64,000 nucleotides of DNA, from contig JAHYZV010000001.1 of the NCBI GenBank assembly GCA_019424245.1, positions 124,001 through 188,000 of the forward strand, read 5' to 3'. The notes beneath the pieces are model-generated. The model did no database searches, was not told the DNA's origin, and saw nothing but the letters and a program-made list of their open reading frames with translations. Every line of letters starts with the position of its first letter. The first letter of the stretch is position 1. Both the position numbers and the translations under genes were made by a program. The DNA is from Clostridiales bacterium (GTDB lineage Bacteria > Bacillota > Clostridia > Lachnospirales > Lachnospiraceae). Shown in pieces: positions 50,706-59,707 of this stretch.

Positions 50706-51998
50706 TTAATTTTCAAATCTTACCTTAATTGAATTAGCATGAGCTGTAAGATGCTCTGCTGTAGCAAATTTCTCAATATCTGTGTGGATAGCTTCAAGAG
50801 CATTTCTAGAGTATGAAATAATGCTTGATTTCTTAATGAAGTCATCAACACTTAAAGGTGAGAAGAACTTAGCTGTTCCGTTAGTAGGAAGAACGTGGTT
50901 AGGACCTGCAAAGTAATCACCAAGAGGCTCTGAACTGTATTCTCCAAGGAAGATAGCACCTGCGTTCTTAACCTTAGTCATAACATCAAAAGGATTCTTT
51001 GTAACGATTTCCATATGTTCTGATGCAATCTCGTTAGCAACATCTACAGCCTCATCAATATCCTTAGCAACAAGAATATATCCGTAATTATCAAGTGATT
51101 TCTGGATAATTTCCTTTCTTGATAATTCAGCTACAAACTTATCAACCTCTGCAGATACCTTATGTGCAAGGTCTTCACTTGTAGTTACAAGAATTGCAGA
51201 TGCCATCTCATCATGTTCAGCCTGTGATAAAAGATCTGCTGCAACATAACGAGGATTAGCAGTCTCATCGGCAATTACAAGAATCTCACTAGGACCAGCA
51301 ACAGAATCAATGCTTACATAACCAAATACGGCCTTTTTAGCAAGGGCAACATATATGTTACCAGGTCCACATATCTTATCAACCTTAGGAATTGATTTTG
51401 TACCATATGCCATAGCTGCAACAGCCTGTGCTCCGCCAGCTTTATATATAACATCAACTCCAGCCTCTTTAGCTGCAACAAGTGTTGTAGGATATACCTT
51501 TCCTTCTTTATCAGGTGGAGTACACATTATAATCTGCTCAACACCTGCAACCTTTGCTGGAAGAACATTCATAAGAACTGATGAAGGATAGGCAGCCTTT
51601 CCTCCTGGTACATACACACCGACTCTTGCAAGTGCAGTAACCTTCTGGCCTAATATAGTTCCGTCAGGCTTAGAATCAAACCAGCTGTACTGTTTCTGCT
51701 TCTCATGGAAAGAACGAATATTAACGATAGCCTTTCTTATAACCTCAATAAGTTCAGGGTCAACTAAAGAGTATGCTTCTTCAATCTCTGCCTCTGTTAC
51801 GACAATATTGTCAGCATTGATATCAGCCTTATCAAAATTCTTAGTATATTCAAATAAAGCCTCATCGCCCTTTGTCTTGATATTAAGAAGAATCTCAGCA
51901 ACTGCCGATTCGAACTTTCCATAGCTGTTAGGACTTCTCTTTAAAAGATTCTCTAAAATATTATTCTTACTTTCATCTGTTAATTCAACGATACGCAT
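50706..51998 (-). CDS. hisD: Histidinol dehydrogenase
   Basis: HisD (430 residues) performs the last two NAD-linked oxidations from histidinol to histidine. Family regions: 'ARVGVYVPGGKAAYPSSVLM' (about 121-140), 'AGGAQAVAAMAYGT', 'KICGPGNIYVALAKK', 'IDSVAGPSEILVIADE' and 'SEHMEIVTKNP'; the zinc ligands are in the later part. The start at 51998 follows AGGAGGAAA; an in-frame ATG at 52040 would lie inside the spacer element. That spacer resembles the one before mutL. Confidence 0.96.
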   Translation of the reverse strand: MRIVELTDESKNNILENLLKRSPNSYGKFESAVAEILLNIKTKGDEALFEYTKNFDKADINADNIVVTEAEIEEAYSLVDPELIEVIRKAIVNIRSFHEKQKQYSWFDSKPDGTILGQKVTALARVGVYVPGGKAAYPSSVLMNVLPAKVAGVEQIIMCTPPDKEGKVYPTTLVAAKEAGVDVIYKAGGAQAVAAMAYGTKSIPKVDKICGPGNIYVALAKKAVFGYVSIDSVAGPSEILVIADETANPRYVAADLLSQAEHDEMASAILVTTSEDLAHKVSAEVDKFVAELSRKEIIQKSLDNYGYILVAKDIDEAVDVANEIASEHMEIVTKNPFDVMTKVKNAGAIFLGEYSSEPLGDYFAGPNHVLPTNGTAKFFSPLSVDDFIKKSSIISYSRNALEAIHTDIEKFATAEHLTAHANSIKVRFEN

Positions 51999-52005
51999 TA
52001 TATTT

Positions 52006-52066
52006 CCTCCTTTTTTTGCGAAGCAAAATCCGAACTCCATAGTGAGGAGAGGAATTTTCCTCCTTG
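52006..52066 (-). promoter_or_regulatory. Intercistronic leader element, copy B (before hisD)
   Basis: This 61-base spacer begins CAAGGAG straight after the hisG stop and ends in TTTTGC-TTC-GCAAAA then GGAGG. It shares the first 7 bases, CCTCT at the same offset and 24 of the last 28 bases with copy A before mutL (24638-24700). A CTCC/GGAG hairpin replaces the first hairpin of copy A. Confidence 0.55.
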
Positions 52067-52717
52067 TTATATTCCCTGTGTTTCTATATATTTCTTGACA
52101 TCATTAATAAGCTTGTTAATTCGCTCCTGCTCCATCTTCATGCTTACCTGGTTTACGACCATTCGTGCAGAAAGAGGACACACCTCTTCGAGCACTTCAA
52201 GACCATTTTCTCTTAAAGTTGCACCTGTCTCAACGATATCAACGATAACCTCTGCAAGACCTACAATAGGTGCTAACTCGACAGAACCGTTAAGCTTGAT
52301 AATCTCTACAGTCTGATGCTTTATATTATTAAAATAATCCTTTGCAATGTTAGGATACTTAGAAGCAACTCTTATAAGCTCATGATGCTGTAACTTTTCT
52401 CTTGCTGATTCAGGACCACATACACACATTCTGCATTTGCCCATCTGAAGGTCATATACTTCATAAAGACTTCTTCCTTCTTCAAGAATTGTATCTTTAC
52501 CTACAATACCGATATCGGCCGCACCATATTCTACATATGTAGGAACATCAGATGGCTTTGATAAAAAGAAACGGAATCCTAATTCTTCATTAGTGAAGAT
52601 AAGCTTTCTTGTCTTTTCATCCTTCATCTCTTCACAAGGAATACCAATCTGTTCAAATATCTCCATTGCCTTCTTTGCAAGACGGCCTTTTGCTAATGCA
52701 ATAGTTATATATCTCAT
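52067..52717 (-). CDS. hisG: ATP phosphoribosyltransferase, short form
   Basis: HisG catalytic subunit (216 residues) of the first histidine step, joining ATP and PRPP. The short form lacks the C-terminal regulatory domain and needs HisZ, which is encoded just upstream. Conserved regions: 'IALAKGRLAKKAMEIFEQ', 'YGAADIGIVGKDTI' and the PRPP loop 'VDIVETGATLRENGL'. Its ATG shares one base with the hisZ stop (TAATG). Confidence 0.96.
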   Translation of the reverse strand: MRYITIALAKGRLAKKAMEIFEQIGIPCEEMKDEKTRKLIFTNEELGFRFFLSKPSDVPTYVEYGAADIGIVGKDTILEEGRSLYEVYDLQMGKCRMCVCGPESAREKLQHHELIRVASKYPNIAKDYFNNIKHQTVEIIKLNGSVELAPIVGLAEVIVDIVETGATLRENGLEVLEEVCPLSARMVVNQVSMKMEQERINKLINDVKKYIETQGI

Positions 52718-53997
52718 TAAAATGTACCTCCTACAAGGCTTTTTACAGTTGCTCTTTCATTTTTTCCTGATTCATCAATAACTCTTATTGTTGAATCAGA
52801 AACGTATTCATCATCAATAAATGCTACATTTACTAATGAAGATTCTTTAGCATATTCAATATATTGAGAATCAGACTTGCTGTCTTTATATTCAATCATG
52901 CAGACATTAACACCAGTGCTTCTTAATTTCTTAGATACATTTATAGCATCACCAAGCCTGTCAGCATTGTATACAAGAAGTGTTCCATTAGCGTCGTGTG
53001 GGATATGGATATTCTGTCTGTTAAGTGCAGCTATAAGTCTGTCAATCGTGATAGAGAAACCAATAGATGCCTTGTCACAGCCAAACTGACCGAGCAGCTT
53101 GTCATAACGTCCGCCATTCACAACAGGCTCCCCTGTTCCAAATGTATATGCATGGAATATAATTCCAGTATAGTATGCATGCTCAGATAAATCTCCTAAA
53201 TCAAAAGAGATATATTTATCGTAATTGTTATTCTTAAGAAGCTCATATAACTCCTCAAGTCTGTTAACAGCCTGTATGCACTCTTCTTCATCTGTTAAAG
53301 ATTTAGCCTTTTCAAGCACCTCTGTACCACCAAATAACTGAGGAAGTTCAAGCAATGCTTTGGCAACTGCATCATCAATATTAAGACTATCTAAGAGTTC
53401 TTCAACACCGAAGTAATTCTTATCCTTGATAAGTCTTAATAATTCTTCTGCAGAATCTCCTGTAATGCCAGCTTTATGTAAAAGACCATTAAAGAAAGCA
53501 ACGTTACCAAGCTCAACCTGAAACTCTGTAAGACCTGCTGATAACATGCAGTCAATAACCATAGAGATAATCTCATAATCTGCTGCCAGAGAGTTATCAT
53601 TGATAAGCTCTGCACCAAGCATTGTATTTTCTTTAAGTCTTCCCTGATAATACTTGCTTACATTGATAAATGTATTGCCAAGATAACAGAGCTTGACTGG
53701 AAGAACTCTGTCTTCAAAATATTTTGCTGTAGCTCTTGCTATAGATGGTGTCATATCCGGTCTTAATACTAAAGTGTTTCCGTATCTGTCAAAAAGCTTG
53801 AACATTTCATTAGACGGTACACTTCCACGTTCTTTATTGAATACATCAAAGAATTCAATAGAAGGTGTCTGTATATCATTATATCCATATGATGCACAGA
53901 CATCATGAAGACGATTCTCAATGACCTTCTTTTCTGCACATTCTGTACTGTATATATCGCGCACACCCTCTGGTGTATGTAGTAAATCTTTCTTCAT
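52717..53997 (-). CDS. hisZ: ATP phosphoribosyltransferase regulatory subunit HisZ
   Basis: HisZ (426 residues) is a histidyl-tRNA-synthetase-like protein without tRNA charging activity that forms a complex with short HisG and confers histidine feedback. The class-II fold is evident: 'TPEGVRDIYSTECAEKK', 'IQTPSIEFFDVF', 'LRPDMTPSIARATA' (motif 2 region) and 'VVNGGRYDKLLGQFG'. Pairing with short HisG supports HisZ over HisS. It is the first gene of the operon, transcribed from a consensus promoter. Confidence 0.94.
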   Translation of the reverse strand: MKKDLLHTPEGVRDIYSTECAEKKVIENRLHDVCASYGYNDIQTPSIEFFDVFNKERGSVPSNEMFKLFDRYGNTLVLRPDMTPSIARATAKYFEDRVLPVKLCYLGNTFINVSKYYQGRLKENTMLGAELINDNSLAADYEIISMVIDCMLSAGLTEFQVELGNVAFFNGLLHKAGITGDSAEELLRLIKDKNYFGVEELLDSLNIDDAVAKALLELPQLFGGTEVLEKAKSLTDEEECIQAVNRLEELYELLKNNNYDKYISFDLGDLSEHAYYTGIIFHAYTFGTGEPVVNGGRYDKLLGQFGCDKASIGFSITIDRLIAALNRQNIHIPHDANGTLLVYNADRLGDAINVSKKLRSTGVNVCMIEYKDSKSDSQYIEYAKESSLVNVAFIDDEYVSDSTIRVIDESGKNERATVKSLVGGTF

Positions 53998-54074
53998 AAA
54001 TGTATATCCTTTCGTTATATTGAATGCTTTAATGCGTTGAAGTGATACTATGCTAACACACTAAATTTGTATGA

Positions 54075-54103
54075 ATTATACATAAATATGTAGTTATTGT
54101 CAA
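54075..54103 (-). promoter_or_regulatory. Consensus promoter of the histidine operon
   Basis: On the minus strand TTGACA (54103-54098), 17 bases with TG at the end of the spacer, TATAAT (54080-54075). The leader of about 70 bases holds no obvious T-box or attenuator peptide. Confidence 0.85.
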
Positions 54104-54107
54104 CAAA

Positions 54108-55049
54108 CTATTTATCAGAATCTTCGATTTCTCCGTGCAGGAACTCCTTATAGATTATATATCTGTTGCCTCCTTTAGAACGTGCCATATTAATTGCTTT
54201 TTGGATTTTTTTCTTAATAAGGTCTAAATCCTTTCCATTATCAGGATATCTTCCTATGCCAATAGAAAATTCTATATTATATGATGAATCAATAAATTTA
54301 CAATGCCATGAAATCTGGGTCCTTATATGCTCCAAAAATGCACGCAATTTAACTTCTTTATTGATGTTTTTAATAGCAATAATGTACTTAAAATCATTCA
54401 GACGACCTAATACACCACGGTCATCAATTGCTTTTAATATGGTATCTTCAATTACATATGTTATTCTGTGGCATTCGTCATCAGTATGTGTAGCCTTAAA
54501 CTGCTCAATATTGTCAACTTCAAGATATATAAGCGAAAGCTGGCAGTTATTATCGGATTCTATGTTTTTTATACAGAATTCTTTTATAGCAGGTTCAGGC
54601 TGCATAATTAGTAAATTTCTATTTTCAGCAGTTTCATTTTTAAATGCTTTAATCTGCTGCTGTAATTTTTTATTAAGCTCACGGATAACTAAAACATCAG
54701 ATATATGTAATTCAAGGTATTCAGATGAATCAGTATTAGGTATAACTTTCTTTTCTATATCAACAATTACCCATCGGTATGAATTATCTATTCTTCGCAT
54801 CCGTATACACATGGATTTCTTGATTTCAGGTCTTAAACTGTTGGCAACATCAATAAAATCGTCAATGTCAACCTGATGAATAGCATCCATAATTGAATAA
54901 TGTTTTGACATTCCAAGGAACAGATACATAGGCTCATTTGCAGTTACTATTGAGAAATTTCTGTCAACTACAGCATATCCATTAGTAAGTTCATATTCAT
55001 CAATATAATTATTATAGTTATTATAAGCATTATGATTATCACTAATCAT
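54108..55049 (-). CDS. PAS-GGDEF protein with degenerate cyclase site
   Basis: A 313-residue cytoplasmic protein. Residues 25-130 look like a PAS sensor ('GYAVVDRNFSIVTANEPMYLFLG', 'SYRWVIVDIEKKV'), a short coiled coil follows (about 135-155), and the C-terminal GGDEF domain (about 160-305) has 'RSKGGNRYI' and 'SIGIGRYPDN' but 'LGRLNDFKYIIAI' where GG(D/E)EF should be. It is probably not a diguanylate cyclase and may instead bind nucleotide or act as a scaffold. It follows recU by 16 bases. Confidence 0.82.
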   Translation of the reverse strand: MISDNHNAYNNYNNYIDEYELTNGYAVVDRNFSIVTANEPMYLFLGMSKHYSIMDAIHQVDIDDFIDVANSLRPEIKKSMCIRMRRIDNSYRWVIVDIEKKVIPNTDSSEYLELHISDVLVIRELNKKLQQQIKAFKNETAENRNLLIMQPEPAIKEFCIKNIESDNNCQLSLIYLEVDNIEQFKATHTDDECHRITYVIEDTILKAIDDRGVLGRLNDFKYIIAIKNINKEVKLRAFLEHIRTQISWHCKFIDSSYNIEFSIGIGRYPDNGKDLDLIKKKIQKAINMARSKGGNRYIIYKEFLHGEIEDSDK

Positions 55050-55065
55050 CTAACCCCCTGCCTTT

Positions 55066-55596
55066 CTATCGTAATTCTATATCCTTCTGGATTGTTTCCA
55101 GATAATGAACAGGAATTCCCTGATTTGCATATATACGGAAATTCTGATTTATTTCTTTATATGTGAAGCTTTTCCGACCACCATTTTCACTTCTTTCCCA
55201 AAAACTAATTATATCAGAAAATGGTACATAATAGAACTCATCTCTTGAAGAAAAATATATAATTATGAAGGAGATTCCGTCCTGCTTCTCAAATTCACGC
55301 ATGAATTCAATCTGATGTTCATGGATGTTCTGAATTGGAAATGTATCCGTTGCACATTCTTTTGCATCAAAACATACAGGAATTCCCTGAACAACACCAA
55401 TATAGTCAACCGTACTTTTCTGGTCAAAATATGCCAGTGTAATATGTCTTGTGCTTTGGTCTATATTAATTGGTTTTATAGGAGTTGGAATCTTTTGGAC
55501 AAGTGCAAGATGTGAAGTCCTGTATTTTTCATTAGACATATTAATAAGGTCTTCTAATGTAGAGCCTCTAAGTCCTCTTGAATTCCAGGTCGGCAT
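55066..55596 (-). CDS. recU: Holliday junction resolvase RecU
   Basis: RecU (176 residues) cuts Holliday junctions and modulates RecA in Firmicutes. Family stretches: 'NSRGLRGSTLEDLINMSNEKY' region at 5-25, 'ALVQKIPTPIKP', catalytic acids in 'STVDYIGVVQG' and 'VCFDAKE', then 'IHEHQIEFM' and 'ISFWERSENGGRKS'. AAAGGAG precedes the ATG. Its first 43 bases overlap the 3' end of the pseudouridine synthase gene; the overlap is needed to keep the conserved N-terminal NSRG segment. Confidence 0.9.
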   Translation of the reverse strand: MPTWNSRGLRGSTLEDLINMSNEKYRTSHLALVQKIPTPIKPINIDQSTRHITLAYFDQKSTVDYIGVVQGIPVCFDAKECATDTFPIQNIHEHQIEFMREFEKQDGISFIIIYFSSRDEFYYVPFSDIISFWERSENGGRKSFTYKEINQNFRIYANQGIPVHYLETIQKDIELR

Positions 55597-56555
55597 AACT
55601 GTTCTCCTTTCATGACATTTTTAAAAGAATCAGGTATTGCAGCGTATATATGAATGTCCATATCCGGAATATCTAATTCATATGAATGAAGCATCTGGTC
55701 TTTTACTTTGTATTGTCTGTTAAATGCGTCATTAACAGATTGTGAGCCGTATTTATAATCACCTATAAGAGGATGTCCAATACTTGCAAGATGAGCTCTT
55801 ATCTGATGGCTTCGTCCTGTAAGAAGATGAATCTTTAGCAGAGTCACATTGCCATTAGAACATACCGGAATATACTCTGTCTCAATCGGAAGTGAATCTT
55901 TAGTTTCAGTCCTGCTTATAGTTACTTTGTTAGTTTTGTTATCCTTATACAGATATCCTTTTATTAAAGCACGCTTATCAACGTTTCCCTTTACAATGCA
56001 CAGATAGTACTTTCCAAGGGTTCTCTGTTTAAATGCTTCCGATAACTGCTGTAATCCTTTAGTAGTCTTTCCAGCTGCTACAATTCCGCTTGTATTACGG
56101 TCTAATCTGTTGCATATGCCCGGCTTGAATGACGCTAAATCACCGGCGTTAAGTTCTCCCTTATGTATAAGGTGTGCGATTAAATATTCAACAAGTGACA
56201 CATCTTCAGGCTTTGCCTTCTGTGAAAGCATGCCAGAAGGCTTATTAACAAATATAACATCAGAATTCTCATAGATTATATCAAGTGGCCTGTATATTCT
56301 GTTGTAGTAGTCGTCATTAACTGTTCTGTTATTATCGGCTGAGAATTTTTCAAATGTCTCATCAGAAAAGAAAATCTTGATTATATCACCACATTTTAAC
56401 TTTTCATCACCTGTTGCTTTGGAATTATTGAGTGTAATATTCTTTTTTCTCAGCATTTTGTAAAGAAAGCTCTTAGGGGCGTTGGATAAATAACGCTCAA
56501 GACAGCGCATCATCTTCTGACCTGCGAGCTTTTCATCAATGTTAATTTCTTTCAT
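55554..56555 (-). CDS. RluA-family pseudouridine synthase
   Basis: Pseudouridine synthase of 333 residues with an N-terminal S4-like domain (about 15-70, 'SFLYKMLRKKNITLNNSKA') and the catalytic domain with the Asp in 'ICNRLDRNTSGIVAAGK' (about 145-160). 'LLTGRSHQIRAHLASIGHPLIGD' region is also typical. It modifies rRNA or tRNA; which site cannot be told from sequence. The 3' end overlaps recU, and the gene follows a small membrane protein by 15 bases. Confidence 0.92.
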   Translation of the reverse strand: MKEINIDEKLAGQKMMRCLERYLSNAPKSFLYKMLRKKNITLNNSKATGDEKLKCGDIIKIFFSDETFEKFSADNNRTVNDDYYNRIYRPLDIIYENSDVIFVNKPSGMLSQKAKPEDVSLVEYLIAHLIHKGELNAGDLASFKPGICNRLDRNTSGIVAAGKTTKGLQQLSEAFKQRTLGKYYLCIVKGNVDKRALIKGYLYKDNKTNKVTISRTETKDSLPIETEYIPVCSNGNVTLLKIHLLTGRSHQIRAHLASIGHPLIGDYKYGSQSVNDAFNRQYKVKDQMLHSYELDIPDMDIHIYAAIPDSFKNVMKGEQLCRPGIQEDLEALH

Positions 56556-56570
56556 ATAATACCTGCTTAA

Positions 56571-57146
56571 TTACATGCTCATTCTTAGTAATGCGTCTGT
56601 TATATACTTTTTTCTGTCAAGGCTGTTTTCCTTGCTCACATCAAAATTCAAGGCTGCATTCTTAACTTTTTCAAGATATGTATCCTTATCCTTATAAAGA
56701 AGGACAGCACATGTAAGCTTCTCATTCTTCAAGAACTCCTTAACACTTGTCTCGAAAAGGTTCTTGTCAGCTTTAGCAGCACTTGTATAGGCAAGTATCT
56801 GGTTATCACTGATAACTGCTGCCATAATACCAACAGGCTTCTGCTTATTGGATACAACAAGGTCATAGACGCTGTTTAATTCGCCTTTACGTTCTTCAAT
56901 AGCACTCTTTAATTCTTCGTCACAGTTCTTATGTGGAATAAGAACAAAGTATGATACTGCGAATTTGGCAGCAGGCAGAACAAGTACAACAGCAAGCATT
57001 GTAAGGTAGTTATTCTTTGATTTCCATATTATGAAACCAATGATAAATATTACGAGTACAACAGCAAATGCAATAATTGTTTTAATCATATTGCGGCTTT
57101 TTTTATAGGCAAGATAACCGAACTCACCTTTTTCTACTTTTTTCAT
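56571..57146 (-). CDS. Uncharacterised two-helix membrane protein
   Basis: I do not recognise this 191-residue protein. Two hydrophobic helices (about 20-43 and 47-72) follow a short basic N-terminus, and the remaining 115 residues form a soluble, Lys/Glu-rich alpha/beta domain ('QKPVGIMAAVISDNQILAYT', 'LTCAVLLYKDKDTYLEKV'). Its start overlaps the ygiQ 3' end by 23 bases, so it is probably translated by coupling with it. Position among RNA-modification genes gives no clear function. Confidence 0.7.
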   Translation of the reverse strand: MKKVEKGEFGYLAYKKSRNMIKTIIAFAVVLVIFIIGFIIWKSKNNYLTMLAVVLVLPAAKFAVSYFVLIPHKNCDEELKSAIEERKGELNSVYDLVVSNKQKPVGIMAAVISDNQILAYTSAAKADKNLFETSVKEFLKNEKLTCAVLLYKDKDTYLEKVKNAALNFDVSKENSLDRKKYITDALLRMSM

Positions 57147-58962
57147 TACTTCTGCTCCTTATTTTTCTAGGTGGAATAAGACATTTTGGACCAAATCCAA
57201 TCAGGTCATTTCTGTTGTTGGCAAGAAGGGCTTCTTTTACAAGGTCATAATTCTCTGGCTTCCTGTACTGGATAAGCGCTCTCTGCATCTCCTTTTCATG
57301 ATGAGATACAGGTGTATATACCTTTTCCATTGTTCTTGGGTCATAGCCTGTGTAATACATACATGTTGAAAGCGTTGAAGGCGTAGGATAGAAATCCTGT
57401 ACCTGTTCTGGCATATAACCTAAGTCACGAACATATTCAGCAAGCTCAATAGCCTCTTTCATGGTTGAACCAGGGTGGCTTGACATAAGATATGGCACAA
57501 CAAACTGTTCTTTTCCTGTCTTATCGTTAATTCTTTTATAACGTTTTATGAAGCTGTCATATACTGCTCTCGAAGGCTTACCCATTCTCGATAATACTTT
57601 ATCTGATATATGTTCAGGTGCAACACGCAGCTGACCGCTTATATGATTCTCACACAATTCTCTTAAAAATGTATCATCAGAATCTTCCATGCAATAGTCA
57701 AATCGTATACCTGACCTTATAAACACTTTTTTGACAGATGGAATCTTACGAAGCTTTCTTAAAAGGCTTATATAATCCTTGTGCTCTACGACAAGATTCT
57801 TACACGGCTTAGGGAAAAGGCACTGTTTATTGACACATGCACCTTTACTTAACTGCTTGTCACAGGCTGTTCTTCTGAAATTAGCCGTAGGACCACCGAC
57901 ATCATGTATATATCCCTTAAAATCAGGGTCATGTGTCATCAATTCGGCTTCTTCTATTATATTTTCATGGCTTCTTGTCTGTATGATACGTCCCTGATGG
58001 AAGGTAAGTGCACAGAATGAACACCCGCCGAAACAGCCTCTGTTGCTTGTAAGAGAGAATTTTATCTCTGATAATGCAGGAATACCACCCATTTTTTTAT
58101 ATACTGGGTGATAATCTCTCATATAAGGCAGTGAATATACATCATCCATCTCCATCTGTGTAAGTGGCATTGCAGGCGGATTCTGTACGACATACATTTT
58201 TTCCTTAACCTTCTCAACAAGAATCCTGGCACTGAAAGCGTCAGTATTAATGTACTGTGTATAGAAGCTTTCAGCATATTTCTTCTTATCAGCTGCAATC
58301 TCATCGTAGCTTGGAAGTTCTATATAATCATCATATATATGATCAAGGCTTTTAGCTTTGTATACAGTACCTCTTATGTATGTGATATCTTTAACATCAA
58401 TTCCGGCTTCAAGCGCCTCTGCTATCTCTACAATAGAATGTTCTCCCATTCCATAGGATATAATATCTGCACCTGAATCAATAAGAATTGAATGTTTCAT
58501 CTTATCAGACCAGTAATCATAGTGCGACATTCTTCTTAATGAAGCCTCAATGCCACCAATAATTATAGGTGTTTTCTTATATGTCTGTCTTATAAGATTA
58601 CAATATACAATAGTTGCATAATCAGGACGCATGCCCATTTTGCCGCCTGGCGAATATGCGTCATTCTTTCTGCGTTTTTTATTAACTGTATAATGATTAA
58701 CCATTGAATCCATATTGCCGGCAGAAACAAGAAATCCTAATCTTGGTTCTCCAAGGATTGCAATTGATTCTTTCTTTTTCCAGTCAGGTTGTGCGATAAT
58801 GCCAACCTTATAACCACGGCTTTCTAATATTCTTGTTATAATAGCCATTCCGAAAGAGGAATGGTCAACATAGGCATCTCCGCATATATACACGAAGTCA
58901 CACTGCTGCCAGCCTCTTTTTTTCATATCTTCTCTGCTAATTGGAAGAAAATCCTTAATCAT
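57124..58962 (-). CDS. YgiQ-family radical SAM protein
   Basis: Radical SAM protein of 612 residues in the YgiQ family. After an N-terminal region with 'CDFVYICGDAYVDHSSFG' (a B12-binding-like segment) comes the cluster motif C-x3-C-x2-C as 'RGCFGGCSFCALTFHQGR' near residue 320. Further Cys-rich stretches ('ACDKQLSKGACVNKQCLFPKPC' region, about 395-415) may hold another metal site. The reaction catalysed by YgiQ is not known. The start at 58962 follows AAGGAG. Confidence 0.9.
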   Translation of the reverse strand: MIKDFLPISREDMKKRGWQQCDFVYICGDAYVDHSSFGMAIITRILESRGYKVGIIAQPDWKKKESIAILGEPRLGFLVSAGNMDSMVNHYTVNKKRRKNDAYSPGGKMGMRPDYATIVYCNLIRQTYKKTPIIIGGIEASLRRMSHYDYWSDKMKHSILIDSGADIISYGMGEHSIVEIAEALEAGIDVKDITYIRGTVYKAKSLDHIYDDYIELPSYDEIAADKKKYAESFYTQYINTDAFSARILVEKVKEKMYVVQNPPAMPLTQMEMDDVYSLPYMRDYHPVYKKMGGIPALSEIKFSLTSNRGCFGGCSFCALTFHQGRIIQTRSHENIIEEAELMTHDPDFKGYIHDVGGPTANFRRTACDKQLSKGACVNKQCLFPKPCKNLVVEHKDYISLLRKLRKIPSVKKVFIRSGIRFDYCMEDSDDTFLRELCENHISGQLRVAPEHISDKVLSRMGKPSRAVYDSFIKRYKRINDKTGKEQFVVPYLMSSHPGSTMKEAIELAEYVRDLGYMPEQVQDFYPTPSTLSTCMYYTGYDPRTMEKVYTPVSHHEKEMQRALIQYRKPENYDLVKEALLANNRNDLIGFGPKCLIPPRKIRSRSNEKSRKR

Positions 58963-58972
58963 GGAATTCTCC

Positions 58973-59707
58973 TTATCTTTTAATCTGGTTTTGTTGTAAT
59001 AGTGATATCTCTTCTTTGGTAAGTGTTCTGTATTCACCTGTTTTAAGGCTTTCATCAAGTGATAATGCACCAAATGTTATACGTTTAAGGAACAGAACCT
59101 CTGAACCTATGGCAGTAAACATTCTCTTCACCTGATGAAACTTACCCTCATGTATTGTTACATGAATCTCAGAATAATCCTTATCAGAATTATAGCTTAA
59201 TACCTTTAATATGGCAGGAAGTGCTGTCAGCTCTTCATCAACGAATAGTCCATCAGCAAACTGCTTAACTTCCATATCACTTATCTTACCTTTAACTTTG
59301 GCATAATAAGTCTTATCAACATGCTTTTTAGGTGATAGCAGATCATGTGCCATAGCACCATCATTCGTAATTATAAGAAGCCCTTCGGTGTCCTTATCAA
59401 GTCTTCCTACCGGAAAAAGGTCTTTTCTGTTATTAGTTTTAATAAGGTCAATCACTGTTGTACATGTATTGTCATCAGTTGCCGAAACAACACCGGCAGG
59501 CTTGTTAAGCATAAAATACTCATATTCATGATAGCCCACAGCATTACCATCTACATTTACAGAATCACCATCTGTATTAATCTTTGATTCAGGCTTTGTC
59601 ACAATATTGTCATTAACAGTGACTCTCTTTTTTCTTATCAGTTCTTTAACTTCACTGCGTGTACCAACCTGCATGTCTGCAAGATATTTATCAAGTCTTA
59701 TAAGCAT
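58973..59707 (-). CDS. rsuA: RsuA-family pseudouridine synthase
   Basis: RsuA/RluB/E/F-family enzyme of 244 residues, probably making pseudouridine in rRNA (516 of 16S by family name). S4 domain at 1-60 ('RLDKYLADMQVGTRSEVKEL') then the catalytic Asp in 'PVGRLDKDTEGLLIITNDG' (about 100-115), and 'IHEGKFHQVKRMF'. The ATG directly follows the stop of the methyltransferase gene (TAA-ATG). Exact target is inferred. Confidence 0.88.
   Translation of the reverse strand: MLIRLDKYLADMQVGTRSEVKELIRKKRVTVNDNIVTKPESKINTDGDSVNVDGNAVGYHEYEYFMLNKPAGVVSATDDNTCTTVIDLIKTNNRKDLFPVGRLDKDTEGLLIITNDGAMAHDLLSPKKHVDKTYYAKVKGKISDMEVKQFADGLFVDEELTALPAILKVLSYNSDKDYSEIHVTIHEGKFHQVKRMFTAIGSEVLFLKRITFGALSLDESLKTGEYRTLTKEEISLLQQNQIKR

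Noticed and set aside
54166..54876. Open frame of 236 codons on the plus strand over the GGDEF gene
   Set aside because: Antisense shadow without ribosome site; the minus-strand frame has recognisable domains.
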